From Streptomyces sp. NRRL WC-3605 (GTDB lineage: Bacteria; Actinomycetota; Actinomycetes; Streptomycetales; Streptomycetaceae): DNA of 64,000 bases. A model generated the notes under the pieces. It was not told where the DNA came from. It made no database searches and worked only from the letters and a program-made list of their open reading frames with translations. Positions within the stretch are counted from its first letter, which is position 1, and the number at the start of each line of letters is the position of its first letter. Both the position numbers and the translations under genes were made by a program. Shown one piece after another: positions 8,509 through 17,367 of this stretch. The stretch is taken from positions 24,962-88,961 of the forward strand of contig NZ_LLZN01000058.1 in assembly GCF_001509795.1 (NCBI RefSeq), read 5' to 3'.

Positions 8509-9216
8509 TCACTCCGAGCGCGTGAAGCGGTCCACCAGCGCGTCCAGGCCGTCCGTCAGGTCGCGCGGTCCGGCCCGGTCGGCCAGGGCCGGGGCGGTGG
8601 CGCGCAGCCGCGGCAGCTCCTGCGGGTCCATGTGGTGAAGGCCGAGCCGGAACCCGGACTCCGTCTCCTGCGGGTTGTCCACCATGGCCTGGAGCTCCAC
8701 CGACACGTAGCCGAGCACCCAGCCCGTGAAGGCGCGGAAGAGCCGCGCGGAGCCGTCCGTGCCGAACCCGGCCTGCTCGAACAGCGCGAGCACCCGCTCG
8801 TGGTGACGCAGCGTCGCCCGCGGGCGACGGGCGAGCGGCACCGTCAGCATCCGTGTGGAGAGCAGCGGCACCACCTGCGGGTGGTCCAGGCACACCTCGT
8901 ACGTCGCCAGCGCCACCCGGCGCAGCTCGGCCCGCCAGTCGTCCGCCGCCTCCCCGTCGGTCAGCCGGTCCTCCAGCTCCGCGTGCAGGGCCTCCACCAG
9001 GCCGTCCAGCAGGGCGTCCTTGGAGGCGGCGTACCGGTACAACGCCATCGCCTCGACGCCGAGCTCGCTGCCGAGCCGCCGCATGCTCAGGGCGGACAGG
9101 CCCTCCCGGTCGACCAACCGCAGGGCCGCGCCGAGGACGCGCTCGCGGTTGAGCCTTCCGTAGCGGCCCCGGTCGCTCGCGCGCCGCGCCGGCCCCGCTC
9201 CGGGCTCCTTCGCCAT
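8509..9216 (-). CDS. TetR-family transcriptional regulator
   Basis: 235 residues. N-terminal TetR helix-turn-helix (GRLNRERVLGAALRLVDREGL then MRRLGSELGVEAMALYRYAASKDALLDGLV) and a C-terminal ligand domain of the TetR_C type found in Tet-class regulators (HERVLALFEQAGF, FTGWVLGYVSVEL). The ATG at 9216 is preferred over 9237 because GAGGAGG lies six bases before it. It is divergent from the GH15 gene; the shared intergenic region contains TATACGTCGTAA, an imperfect palindrome (TATACG-T-CGTAAA) that recurs before galE and the glycosyltransferase operon and is the likely operator. Confidence 0.9.
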   Translation of the reverse strand: MAKEPGAGPARRASDRGRYGRLNRERVLGAALRLVDREGLSALSMRRLGSELGVEAMALYRYAASKDALLDGLVEALHAELEDRLTDGEAADDWRAELRRVALATYEVCLDHPQVVPLLSTRMLTVPLARRPRATLRHHERVLALFEQAGFGTDGSARLFRAFTGWVLGYVSVELQAMVDNPQETESGFRLGLHHMDPQELPRLRATAPALADRAGPRDLTDGLDALVDRFTRSE

Positions 9217-9328
9217 CGCCGGCCTCCTCGCCGTCACTCCAGGCCACCGTACGGTTACGGGGTAGACGTACGCGAACCGGGGTGATCGGACCCGGTTGCC
9301 GGGGCCGAGCGGACGCGTAGCATGTACA

Positions 9329-9342
9329 TATACGTCGTAAAC
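9329..9342 (+). promoter_or_regulatory. recurrent motif TATACGTCGTAAAC, copy 1 (upstream of GH15 gene)
   Basis: TATACGTCGTAA followed by AC, 33 bases before the GH15 ATG and 112 bases from the divergent TetR start. The inner 13 bp are a one-mismatch palindrome around a central T, the size and layout of TetR-family operators. A further CGTAAAC repeat lies at 9349-9355. Copies 2 and 3 are at 12211-12224 and 39695-39708, in the same orientation relative to the downstream gene. Confidence 0.6.
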
Positions 9343-9374
9343 GGGTGACGTAAACCCATGGACGAGTGACCGTC

Positions 9375-11153
9375 ATGAGCGCACCCATCGAGGACTACGC
9401 CCTGATCAGCGATCTGGAGACAGCGGCGCTCGTCGGCCTGGACGGCTCCGTCGACTGGCTGTGCCTGCCCCGGTTCGACTCGCCCGCCTCACTGGCCGCG
9501 CTGCTGGGCACCCCCGACAACGGCTCCTGGCGGCTCGCCCCGCCCGGCGCCACCCGCTGCACGCGCCGGCGGTACCGGCGCGACACCCTGCTGCTCCAGT
9601 CGTGGTGGACGACACCCACGGGCACCGTGCGGGTCACCGACTTCATGCCGCCCCGCACCCGGCTGCCCTGCGTCGTCCGGCTCGTCGAGGGGATCTCCGG
9701 GACCGTCACCCTCCGCAGCGAGCTGCGGCTGCGGTTCCACCAGGGCCGGGTCGTGCCCTGGATCCGTGCCGTCGAGGGCTGCGCGGTGGCGATCGCCGGC
9801 CCGGACGCCGTCTGGCTCGGCACCGACCCTCCCGTCGAGCGGACGGGCGCCGACGACCGCACGGTCCACGACGTCACGGTCACGGCCGGCCGGCGCCTCG
9901 CCCTCACCCTCGTGTGGTCGCCGTCCCACCGGCCCGGACCGCCCGAGCCGCTGGCCGTCCCGGCCGAGACGCTGCTCAAGGAGACCGCCGGCTTCTGGCG
10001 GCGCTGGACCGCCCAGTGCCGCTACGAAGGCCCCTGGCGGGACGCCGTCGTACGGTCCCTGATCACCCTGAAGGCACTCATCCACGCGCCCACCGGCGGT
10101 GTCGTCGCCGCCCCCACGACGTCCCTGCCCGGCCGTATCGGCGGTGACCTCAACTGGGACTACCGGTACTGCTGGCTCCGGGACTCCGCCATGACCCTGT
10201 CCTGCCTGCTGCGCAACGGCTACCGCGAGGAGGCCACGGCGTGGGTGGACTGGCTGGTACGGGCCGTCGCGGGCGACCCCGCCGACCTGCAGACCGTGTA
10301 CGGCGTGGGCGGCCAGCGCCTGCTGCCCGAGACCGAGGCGCCCTGGCTGCCCGGCTACGAGGGCTCACGGCCCGTCCGCTTCGGCAACTCCGCGGCCGGC
10401 CAGTACCAGCTGGACGTCTACGGCGAGGTCCTCGACGCCCTGTGCCTGTCCCTGCGGGCCGGAATCGACCTGCCCGCCCACGTGTGGAGCCTGGTCGAGG
10501 CACTGATGGGGCATCTGCTGCGGCACTGGCGCGAACCCGACCAGGGGCTGTGGCAACTGCGGAGCCCTCGCCGCCAGTTCGTGCACTCCAAGGTCATGAC
10601 CTGGGTGGCCGCCGACCGCGCCCTGCGGATGGGCCGGCTGCTCGGCCGCGACGGCGCCCGCGGACGCTGGCGGGCCATGCGCGACCAGGTGCACCGCGAG
10701 GTCTGCCGTGAGGGCTGGGACCCGGCACGGCACGCCTTCACCCAGTCCTACGGCTCCGACACCCTGGACGCGTCCGCGCTGCTGATCCCCCGGCTCGGCT
10801 TCCTGCCCGCCGCCGACGGACGGGTGCGCGGGACGGTCGACGCGATGCGCGCCCTCGGCCACGGCGGCTTCGTACGGCGCTACACCCCCGGCCCGGACGC
10901 CGGGCAGGGCCCCGAGGGCACCTTCGTCGCCTGCTCGCTCTGGTACGCCGACGCGCTCGCCGCGACAGGCCGGACCGGGCAGGCCCGCGAGGCGTTCGAG
11001 CGGGTCCTCGCCATCCGCAACGACGTCGGTCTGCTCGCCGAGCAGTGGGACCCGGACGCCGGCCGCCAGCTCGGCAACGCGCCCCAGGCGTTCAGTCACA
11101 TCGCCCTGGTGGAGACGGCGTCCGCCTTGTCTCCCCGTACCCGTACGGATTGA
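9375..11153 (+). CDS. glycoside hydrolase family 15 (trehalase/glucoamylase-like)
   Basis: 592 residues, no signal peptide, so cytoplasmic. The N-terminal beta-sandwich begins PIEDYALISDLETAALVGLDGSVDWLCLPRFDS, typical of bacterial GH15. The alpha/alpha-barrel contains DLNWDYRYCWLRDSA (general-acid region) and the C-terminal EQWDPDAGRQLGNAPQAFSH with the second catalytic glutamate. Actinobacterial members include trehalases and dextran/maltose alpha-glucosidases, so the substrate is uncertain. The ATG at 9375 has GGACGAG eight bases upstream; a GTG at 9366 is the alternative. Its 3' end overlaps the convergent galE by 62 bp. Confidence 0.9.
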   Translation: MSAPIEDYALISDLETAALVGLDGSVDWLCLPRFDSPASLAALLGTPDNGSWRLAPPGATRCTRRRYRRDTLLLQSWWTTPTGTVRVTDFMPPRTRLPCVVRLVEGISGTVTLRSELRLRFHQGRVVPWIRAVEGCAVAIAGPDAVWLGTDPPVERTGADDRTVHDVTVTAGRRLALTLVWSPSHRPGPPEPLAVPAETLLKETAGFWRRWTAQCRYEGPWRDAVVRSLITLKALIHAPTGGVVAAPTTSLPGRIGGDLNWDYRYCWLRDSAMTLSCLLRNGYREEATAWVDWLVRAVAGDPADLQTVYGVGGQRLLPETEAPWLPGYEGSRPVRFGNSAAGQYQLDVYGEVLDALCLSLRAGIDLPAHVWSLVEALMGHLLRHWREPDQGLWQLRSPRRQFVHSKVMTWVAADRALRMGRLLGRDGARGRWRAMRDQVHREVCREGWDPARHAFTQSYGSDTLDASALLIPRLGFLPAADGRVRGTVDAMRALGHGGFVRRYTPGPDAGQGPEGTFVACSLWYADALAATGRTGQAREAFERVLAIRNDVGLLAEQWDPDAGRQLGNAPQAFSHIALVETASALSPRTRTD

Positions 11154-12174
11154 GCTGCTGGAACCGCCAGGCGTCCCGGCACATGTCGTCCAGGTCGCGG
11201 GTCGGCCGCCAGCCCCAGGCGCGCGTCACCGAGCCCGCGTCCGCGACGAGTTCGGCCACGTCACCGGGACGGCGGGGCCCGACCTCGTACGGCACCCGCC
11301 AGCCGGTCGCCCGGGAGAACGCGGCGACGACCTCCAGGACGGAACGGCCCTCGCCCAGGCCCAGGTTGAACACGTGCATGCCCGGCGCGTCGCCGAGGTG
11401 GTCCAGCGCCAGCCGGTACGCGCCGACCGCGTCCATGATGTGCAGGTAGTCGCGGACCGCGGTCCCGTCACGGGTCGGATAGTCGTCGCCGAACACCCGC
11501 AGCAGCTCACGCCGGCCGCCGGCCACCTGGGCCAGTGAGGGCACGAGGTTGTCGGACTCACCGGGCGGGTCGGCGCCCAGCAGACCGCTGGGGTGGGCTC
11601 CCGCCGGGTTGGCGTACCGCAGGCACAGCACCGTGTAGTCGGGCCGACGGCGGCACACGTCGGCGAGTATCTGCTCGCACGCCCACTTGGAGGCCGCGTA
11701 GGGGCTCGCCGGACGCACCGGCGTCGACTCGTCCAGCGGCCCCCGGCCGGATTCGCCGTAGACCGCGCACGAGGAGGAGAAGACCATGCGGTGCACCCCG
11801 TGGTCGTCCATGGCCCGCAGCAGGGACGTCGTGGCGCCCACATTGCTGTCGTAGTACTCCACGGGCCTGCGCGTCGACGCGCTCACCGAACGCAGCCCCG
11901 CGCAGTGCACCACGGCGTCCACGGTGTGCCGGTCGAAGACGGCCGACAGGGCCCGGCGGTCCCGGACGTCCAGCTCGTACACCGCGCCGACGAACCGGCC
12001 GGCGATCCGCTCGAGACGCTGCATGACCCGCGGGCTGCTGTGCGAGTAGTCGTCGACCACGATCACCTCGTAGCCGTGGTCGAGCAGATCGACGCAGGCG
12101 TGGCTGCCGAGGAACCCCGCACCGCCGGTGACGAGGACCGTCGACGGTGTACTCACCGGCTCGCCGCGCGTCAT
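11092..12174 (-). CDS. galE: UDP-glucose 4-epimerase
   Basis: 360 residues; extended SDR that interconverts UDP-glucose and UDP-galactose with bound NAD, feeding galactose use or polysaccharide synthesis. NAD motif GGAGFLGS near residues 17-24, catalytic SSSCAVYG serine region, YAASK tyrosine-lysine pair, and the family stretch EYYDSNVGATTSLLRAM. The usual GalE C-terminus (FQQLNPYGYG) is followed by an extra tail of about 13 residues that runs antisense through the end of the GH15 gene. GGGAG lies nine bases before the ATG, and motif copy 2 lies 36 bases upstream. No gal operon partners are present, which favours a role in sugar-nucleotide supply. Confidence 0.93.
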   Translation of the reverse strand: MTRGEPVSTPSTVLVTGGAGFLGSHACVDLLDHGYEVIVVDDYSHSSPRVMQRLERIAGRFVGAVYELDVRDRRALSAVFDRHTVDAVVHCAGLRSVSASTRRPVEYYDSNVGATTSLLRAMDDHGVHRMVFSSSCAVYGESGRGPLDESTPVRPASPYAASKWACEQILADVCRRRPDYTVLCLRYANPAGAHPSGLLGADPPGESDNLVPSLAQVAGGRRELLRVFGDDYPTRDGTAVRDYLHIMDAVGAYRLALDHLGDAPGMHVFNLGLGEGRSVLEVVAAFSRATGWRVPYEVGPRRPGDVAELVADAGSVTRAWGWRPTRDLDDMCRDAWRFQQLNPYGYGETRRTPSPPGRCD

Positions 12175-12210
12175 GGGCAGCCGCTCCCGGATCGCTCACA
12201 ACGCCGTACA

Positions 12211-12224
12211 TTTACGACGTATAC
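12211..12224 (-). promoter_or_regulatory. recurrent motif TATACGTCGTAAA, copy 2 (upstream of galE)
   Basis: On the minus strand GTATACGTCGTAAA, 36 bases before the galE ATG. It matches copy 1 over TATACGTCGTAAA and has the same orientation and nearly the same distance to the start codon. Confidence 0.6.
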
Positions 12225-12275
12225 CTCCGACTATGCGCCTCGCGCGCGGCAGCGTCAAACGAACCGGCGCACCCC

Positions 12276-12812
12276 TCAGACCACGCATCCCACATGGGCC
12301 AGCGCCTGCTTTAGCAGCACCCCGTGCCCGCCCGGCATCTCGCTCTGCACCGCCGGCGACAGGGCCTCCTGGGGGCTGAACCAGACCAGGTCGAGGGCGT
12401 CCTGCCGGGGCCGGCAGTCGCCGCTGACCGGGACGACGTACGCGAGGGACACCGCGTGCTGACGCGGGTCGTGGTACGGCGTGATGCCCTGCGTCGGGAA
12501 GTACTCGGCCACGGTGAAGGGCTGCAGCGAAGTCGGCACCCGGGGCAGCGCCACCGGTCCGAGGTCCTTCTCCAGATGGCGCAGCAGCGCGTCACGGACG
12601 CGCTCGTGGTGCAGCACGCGGCCGGAGACCAGGGTCCGGCTGACCGTTCCGTCGGGTCCGATGCGCAGCAGCAGCCCGATGCTGGTGACCTCGCCACTGT
12701 CGTCGACGCGCACGGGCACCGCCTCGACGTACAGGATCGGCATGCGGGCGCGCGCCTGCTCCAGGTCGTCCGTGGACAGCCAGCCGGGCGTGGTTTCGGT
12801 CATGTCAGACAT
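12276..12812 (-). CDS. DUF4916-type Nudix hydrolase
   Basis: 178 residues. Matches the actinobacterial DUF4916/Nudix family: a core with GLLLRIGPDGTVSRTLVSGRVLHHERVRDALLRHLEKDLG, where RHLEKDLG is a degenerate version of the REUXEEXGU Nudix helix, and a later strand with YHDPRQHAVSLAYVVPV. Because the Nudix glutamates are not all conserved, hydrolase activity is doubtful. It is the last gene of a minus-strand run, starting 7 bp after the amidohydrolase stop, so it is probably cotranscribed with the GS-like and amidohydrolase genes. Confidence 0.8.
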   Translation of the reverse strand: MSDMTETTPGWLSTDDLEQARARMPILYVEAVPVRVDDSGEVTSIGLLLRIGPDGTVSRTLVSGRVLHHERVRDALLRHLEKDLGPVALPRVPTSLQPFTVAEYFPTQGITPYHDPRQHAVSLAYVVPVSGDCRPRQDALDLVWFSPQEALSPAVQSEMPGGHGVLLKQALAHVGCVV

Positions 12813-12819
12813 TGCTTGA

Positions 12820-14004
12820 TCATACTTTCCGGGAGTGCGGACGCTCGGTCGTGGTCGGGTCGGCGGACGGGTCGGCGGGGGAGAGACCGTACAGGCGGCG
12901 GGCGTTGTCGCCGGCCGTCCACGCGGCGATGCGCAGCGCGTCCGGCAGGCTCAGGTCGTCGGTGTCGACCCGGTCCTGGAGGAGTTCCCCCATACCCCGG
13001 CGGAACGCCAGGGCCCCCAGGGCGTGGAACTCGGCCAGGCCGTAGGCGTCGGAGCTGTACAGCAGTTTGCGGAACGGGGTGATCTCCAGGGCCTCCGCGA
13101 GCACCGCCCGCGCCCGGGCGGGCCCCACGTGGTGCAGGGCGAGCCCCACGTCCAGGTGCACGTGGTCGAAGACGGCGGCGAGGTAGGCGGCCTCGCGCTG
13201 GTACGGCCAGCAGTGCAGGAGCAGCACCGGGATCGTGCCCCTGACCAGGTGCAGCCAGTCCGTCAGCAGGGCCGGGTCGGCCCTGTGCAGCCGCAGGTCG
13301 CCGTCGCCGAACCCGGTGTGCAGCTGCAGGGGCAGGCCGAGATCGACGGCCGTCCACAGCAGATGCCGGGTCAGTACCGGGTCGGACAGCCGTCCGCCGT
13401 CCGACAGCCACTGCCGGGCCGAGGCGGTGACCAGCGCGTCGGTGGGGCGCGCCGGATCCAGGTCGAAGCCCGTGCGGTACGCGGCCACCGACTTCACGGC
13501 GACCACACCGGGGCGGCGCACTGCCTCCTCGACGGCCGTGCGGAACGCGCCGGCGTACCCGTCGGCCTCCACCCCCGAGGCCGCGACGGACTCGGCGACC
13601 GCCTCCAGACGGACGACTTCGTGGGCCGTCGCCCCCGCCGCCTCCGCGAGTCGCGCGGGCGTGGTGAGCGGCACCGGTGTGTGGCCGGTGTCCACACAGA
13701 GCGCCGCCACACCCGCCGCCCGCAGGAACCGCCGGTCCACCTCCCGCACGCCCAGCTCGGCACGCCGGGCAAGGTAGGCGTCGGCCGGCGCGTGGCGGGG
13801 CAGGCCGAGCAGGGGTGCGCAGTCCCGGCGCACGGCGACCCCCACCGGGGTGTCGAACGCGGACCACGCGGTGGCGGGCCCGCCCTCGGTGAGCAGGGAC
13901 TCGAACGCGGCGCGGTCCAGGTCCGTGGTGACCACCCCGTGGCAGTGGTGGTCGACCAGCGGCAGCTCCGCGAGCGCCTCGTGGACCGGCCCGGTGCCGC
14001 CCAC
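12820..14004 (-). CDS. amidohydrolase-superfamily protein (FluG N-domain-like)
   Basis: 394 residues; TIM-barrel metal hydrolase of the amidohydrolase_2 type. Metal ligands are visible as HHCH in LVDHHCHGVV near the N-terminus, His in LQLHTGFGDGD, His in LLLHCWPYQREA, and the late Asp in LLYSSDAYG. GTG start one base after the TGA of the GS-like gene. In fungal FluG and some bacterial proteins these two domains are fused; here they are separate, coupled genes. Probably hydrolyses an amide made or handled by the partner ligase, but the substrate is unknown. Confidence 0.86.
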   Translation of the reverse strand: MGGTGPVHEALAELPLVDHHCHGVVTTDLDRAAFESLLTEGGPATAWSAFDTPVGVAVRRDCAPLLGLPRHAPADAYLARRAELGVREVDRRFLRAAGVAALCVDTGHTPVPLTTPARLAEAAGATAHEVVRLEAVAESVAASGVEADGYAGAFRTAVEEAVRRPGVVAVKSVAAYRTGFDLDPARPTDALVTASARQWLSDGGRLSDPVLTRHLLWTAVDLGLPLQLHTGFGDGDLRLHRADPALLTDWLHLVRGTIPVLLLHCWPYQREAAYLAAVFDHVHLDVGLALHHVGPARARAVLAEALEITPFRKLLYSSDAYGLAEFHALGALAFRRGMGELLQDRVDTDDLSLPDALRIAAWTAGDNARRLYGLSPADPSADPTTTERPHSRKV

Positions 14005-14005
14005 G

Positions 14006-15409
14006 TCAGTACACCCACCGGTAGGCGGCGGCGACCCCGTCGTCGTCCAGCCCGGCGACCCGGGCGCTCTCGCCCTCCCGTACCGCGGTCACGGCGTCGG
14101 CGAGGACCGGCCCGAGCGCGTCGCGCAGCACCACGTCCGCGCGGAACTCCCCGACGGCCTCGCCCAGCGAGACGGGCAGCCGCCGCACCCCGAGCGCCGC
14201 CGCCTCCCGCGTGCTCAGGTGCGCGGGGTCGCCGGTGACCTCCTCGGGCAGCCGCGCGTCCGACGCCATGCCGTCCAGACCGGCGGCGATCAGACAGCCC
14301 AGCGCGAGATACGGGTTGGCGGCCAGGTCGACCGGCTTGACCTCGATGTTGGCGGTCCGCTCGCGCCGGCCGACCGTGCCGGTCACCAGCCGCAGCCCGG
14401 CCTCCCGGGTCTCGCGGCCCCACGCCGTGAACACCCCGGCCCACTGCGAGGGCCGCAGCCGCAGATAGCTCGCCGGGCTCGGCGCGGTCACCGCGGTCAG
14501 GGCCGGGAGCCGGCGGAGCACGCCGGCGGCGAAGGACTCCGCCTCGGGGCGCAGGCCGTACCGGCGGTCGCCGCCCGCGTGCAGATTGACGCCGTCGCGC
14601 CAGACGGAGAGGTGGACATGGCCGCCGTTGCCGACGCCCTGCCCGAGCACGGCGGGCGCGAAGGACACCGCGAACCCGTGGCGCCGGGCCACCGCGCGGA
14701 CCGTCTGCCGCACCAGCACGCTGTGGTCGGCCGCGGCGACCGGGTCCAGCGCCGCCACCGACAGCTCGAACTGCCCGGCCGCGTATTCGGGGTGGAACTG
14801 CTCGGCCTCGACGCCCTGCCGGGCCAGCGCCGCCAGCAGCTCCGCCGCGCAGTCGCTCAGCTCCACCTGCCGGGTGGCGCCGTACGCCGGACCCGTGACC
14901 GCGGGCACGAAGGCCCCGTCGGCGCCCGGCGGCTGGGCGAAGGAGCACTCGATCTCGATACTCGCCCGGAACGTCACCCCGTGCCGCTCGGCGGCCTCGC
15001 GGACCGTGCGCCGCAGGAACGTGCGGGCGCACGCCGGATGCGGTTCGCCCTCCTGGGTCGTCCGGTCGACCGGCGCCCAGGCCCAGCCGGGCTGGGCGGC
15101 CAGCTCCACCAGGGCCGTCAGGTCCGGGTAGAGACGCAGATCGCCGTCCGGGGAGCCGAGGACGTCCGTGGTCACGACGGAGTCGTCCGCGAGGAACGTG
15201 TCGAACACCGGGGACATCCCGACGCCCCAGGCCGCCGCCGAGGGCAGCTTGGCGGTGGGGACCGTCTTCACCCGGCCGATCCCGGCCGTGTCCACGTACG
15301 CCAGCACGACCCCGTGCACACCCCGCCCGGCCAGCTCGCCGCCGAGCGCGGTGGCCCGTTCGACGTCCCCGGGACGCCCTCCCGGGACGGGGTCGGCAAG
15401 GGTGGTCAT
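14006..15409 (-). CDS. glutamine synthetase-like ligase (gamma-glutamyl amine synthetase type)
   Basis: 467 residues, GS type I fold. The N-terminal beta-grasp has YVDTAGIGRVKTVP; the catalytic domain has the metal-binding E-x-E of RASIEIECSF, the NGGHVHLSV ATP/ammonia-site motif and RTANIEVKPVDLAANPYLAL near the end. Several conserved positions of true GlnA differ, as in the Streptomyces GlnA-like enzymes that glutamylate polyamines or ethanolamine. GAGGAGA lies five bases before the ATG. It heads the operon with the amidohydrolase and Nudix genes, suggesting a gamma-glutamylation/hydrolysis route for an amine. Confidence 0.87.
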   Translation of the reverse strand: MTTLADPVPGGRPGDVERATALGGELAGRGVHGVVLAYVDTAGIGRVKTVPTAKLPSAAAWGVGMSPVFDTFLADDSVVTTDVLGSPDGDLRLYPDLTALVELAAQPGWAWAPVDRTTQEGEPHPACARTFLRRTVREAAERHGVTFRASIEIECSFAQPPGADGAFVPAVTGPAYGATRQVELSDCAAELLAALARQGVEAEQFHPEYAAGQFELSVAALDPVAAADHSVLVRQTVRAVARRHGFAVSFAPAVLGQGVGNGGHVHLSVWRDGVNLHAGGDRRYGLRPEAESFAAGVLRRLPALTAVTAPSPASYLRLRPSQWAGVFTAWGRETREAGLRLVTGTVGRRERTANIEVKPVDLAANPYLALGCLIAAGLDGMASDARLPEEVTGDPAHLSTREAAALGVRRLPVSLGEAVGEFRADVVLRDALGPVLADAVTAVREGESARVAGLDDDGVAAAYRWVY

Positions 15410-15458
15410 ACGGTCTCCTCGACGAGCTCGGCCGCCGGGCGGGCGGTGCGTGGGGGCG

Positions 15459-16268
15459 TCAGGGCTTCACGGCCACCGCGCCGTACTGCGGCACCGGGGC
15501 GGGGGAGCCGTCGGCCCGCCACCGGGCGCAGGACACCATGCCCGGCTCCAGCAGCTCCAGTCCCTCGAAGAAGGCGGCGATGTCCTCGCCGCTGCGGGCC
15601 GTGATCGGCGGGGTGGCGTTCTCGTTCCAGAACTTCATCGCCGGGATCTGGCCCTCGCCGCCGAGCTCCGCGTCGAAGGTGGGGTGCGTCAGCACCAGCA
15701 GGCTGCCGGAGGGGGTCGCGGCCATGACGCGCCGCACGATGTCACGGGCCTGGTCGTAGTCCAGCACGAAGTTGAGGATGCCCAGCATCATCACGGCGAC
15801 CGGCTCGGTGAAGTCCAGCGTCCGCGAGGCCCGTTCGACGATGGCGTCCGGGTCGTGCACGTCGGCGTCGATGTACGCGGTGACGCCGTCCCGGGTGCCG
15901 GTCAGCAGCGTCCGGGCGTGCACCAGCACGATCGGGTCGTTGTCGACGTACACGATCCGGGACTCGGGCGCGATGCGCTGGGCGATCTCGTGGGTGTTGT
16001 CGGCCGTCGGCAGCCCGGTGCCGATGTCGAGGAACTGCCGTACGCCGCGCTCCCCGGCCACGAAGCGCACCGCCCGGCCGAGGAAGTCGCGGTCCGCGCG
16101 CGCGATGTCACGGATGACCGGGAACATCCCGGCCACGTGCTCGCCCACCTGCTGGTCGACCTCGTAGTTGTCCTTGCCGCCGATCCAGTAGTTCCACACG
16201 CGCGCGTTGTGCGCCACACCGGTGTTCAGCCTCGCCGACCCGCCCGACGGGGTGTGGCCATCGCTCAC
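15459..16268 (-). CDS. SAM-dependent methyltransferase (DUF574 / Methyltransf_19)
   Basis: 269 residues of a family expanded in Streptomyces. Diagnostic segments: NTGVAHNARVWNYWIGGKDNYEVD near the N-terminus, the SAM-binding strand and loop FLDIGTGLPTADNTHEIAQ, and VYVDNDPIV. Substrate unknown for nearly all members. The GTG at 16268 is preferred to an in-frame start at 16292 because GAGGAG lies ten bases before it. It is transcribed toward the GS-like gene with a 49-bp gap that holds that gene's ribosome binding site, so readthrough is possible. Confidence 0.88.
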   Translation of the reverse strand: MSDGHTPSGGSARLNTGVAHNARVWNYWIGGKDNYEVDQQVGEHVAGMFPVIRDIARADRDFLGRAVRFVAGERGVRQFLDIGTGLPTADNTHEIAQRIAPESRIVYVDNDPIVLVHARTLLTGTRDGVTAYIDADVHDPDAIVERASRTLDFTEPVAVMMLGILNFVLDYDQARDIVRRVMAATPSGSLLVLTHPTFDAELGGEGQIPAMKFWNENATPPITARSGEDIAAFFEGLELLEPGMVSCARWRADGSPAPVPQYGAVAVKP

Positions 16269-16401
16269 GACTCGTCCTCTCCTCGCACGCACGACCGAAA
16301 CCGGCCATCACCGCCATTGTGCCGCCCCGTTGATCACGTTGTCCCGGGAATCGGCACAGCCGGTACGGTCGTCGGCGCGCGGGCGGGGTGCCGCCGACGC
16401 G

Positions 16402-17247
16402 TCAGTCGAACTGGCTGGGCGAGGCCGCCGGGGACTTGCCGGCCAGGACGTCCTGGAGCCGCTGCGTGCCCAGCTTCACCGCCGACTCCACCGAGTCGTC
16501 CTCATCGTCGTCGAGACCGCCCGCCGTGACGGTGATCGCGTTGTCGCCCACCCGGACCGCGGCCACGCTCAGGGTCAGCGTCGCCTCGGTGCCGTCGACC
16601 GGCCCGCGCACCGACACCCGCACGCCCTCACGGGCGTCGCCCACCGTGGGCAGGTCGCTCTCGGTGACCTGGACGGTCCGCTCCTCGCCGTTCTCGGTCA
16701 TCGTGAACTGGTCGCACTCCTGCGGAAGTCCGGCCATCCAGTCCAGGGAGTCCTGGACGTCCGTCCGGTCGTATGCGGCGACCTGGTACAGCAGGCGCGA
16801 GTCGTCCTGGGTGAAGCCGCGCAGCGCGTTCGCCCCCGACGGCTTGCCCAGCAGGTCGTCGTCGAACAGCGAGTCCATCAGCCGCTGGCAGTCGGCCGCG
16901 TCGGCCTTGGCGGACACGAAGTCGGAGACGTCGACCTTGCCGATCAGCAGACCGTCGTGCCAGTTCTCCGCCTCCGTGTCCTTCACCTGGGTCCAGTCGT
17001 CCTCGATGTCCGCCGCGGTGATCAGCGCGGTCTCGGCGCCGGACTCGGACAGGGTGCCGCTCGGCGAGCCGGTGGGCGAGCCCGTCGGCGACTCCGTCTG
17101 CTGCCGGGCCGCCGCGGGCGACGCGCTGACGCCGGAGGCCCCGGTCTCCCGGCCCCCGTCCTGGGCGCAGGCGGCGGTGGCGAGCAGGGTGCCCGCCGTC
17201 AGGGCCGTGGACAGGACGCGGGCGAGTCGGACGGTACGACGGGTCAT
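16402..17247 (-). CDS. putative lipoprotein of unknown function
   Basis: 281 residues. The signal sequence ends in a lipobox (LLATAAC, Cys at about residue 27), so the protein is membrane-anchored outside the cell. A low-complexity linker rich in Ser/Pro/Thr/Gly (SPTGSPTGSPSG, about residues 52-65) joins it to a soluble domain with TAADIEDDWTQVKDTEAENW. No family was recognised. AGGAGG precedes the ATG. The same strand carries a DUF3140 gene and dps upstream, but gaps of 120 and 56 bp make a single operon uncertain. Confidence 0.78.
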   Translation of the reverse strand: MTRRTVRLARVLSTALTAGTLLATAACAQDGGRETGASGVSASPAAARQQTESPTGSPTGSPSGTLSESGAETALITAADIEDDWTQVKDTEAENWHDGLLIGKVDVSDFVSAKADAADCQRLMDSLFDDDLLGKPSGANALRGFTQDDSRLLYQVAAYDRTDVQDSLDWMAGLPQECDQFTMTENGEERTVQVTESDLPTVGDAREGVRVSVRGPVDGTEATLTLSVAAVRVGDNAITVTAGGLDDDEDDSVESAVKLGTQRLQDVLAGKSPAASPSQFD

Positions 17248-17367
17248 CGGGAGTGCCTCCTGGGGACGGGACGCGTGTCCCGCTCAGCCCATCACCGGCC
17301 CCACGGGCCCACCATCGGCCACGGCCCGATCGGGTGACCCCGTCGATCGGCTGACGTCCCTCCGGCC

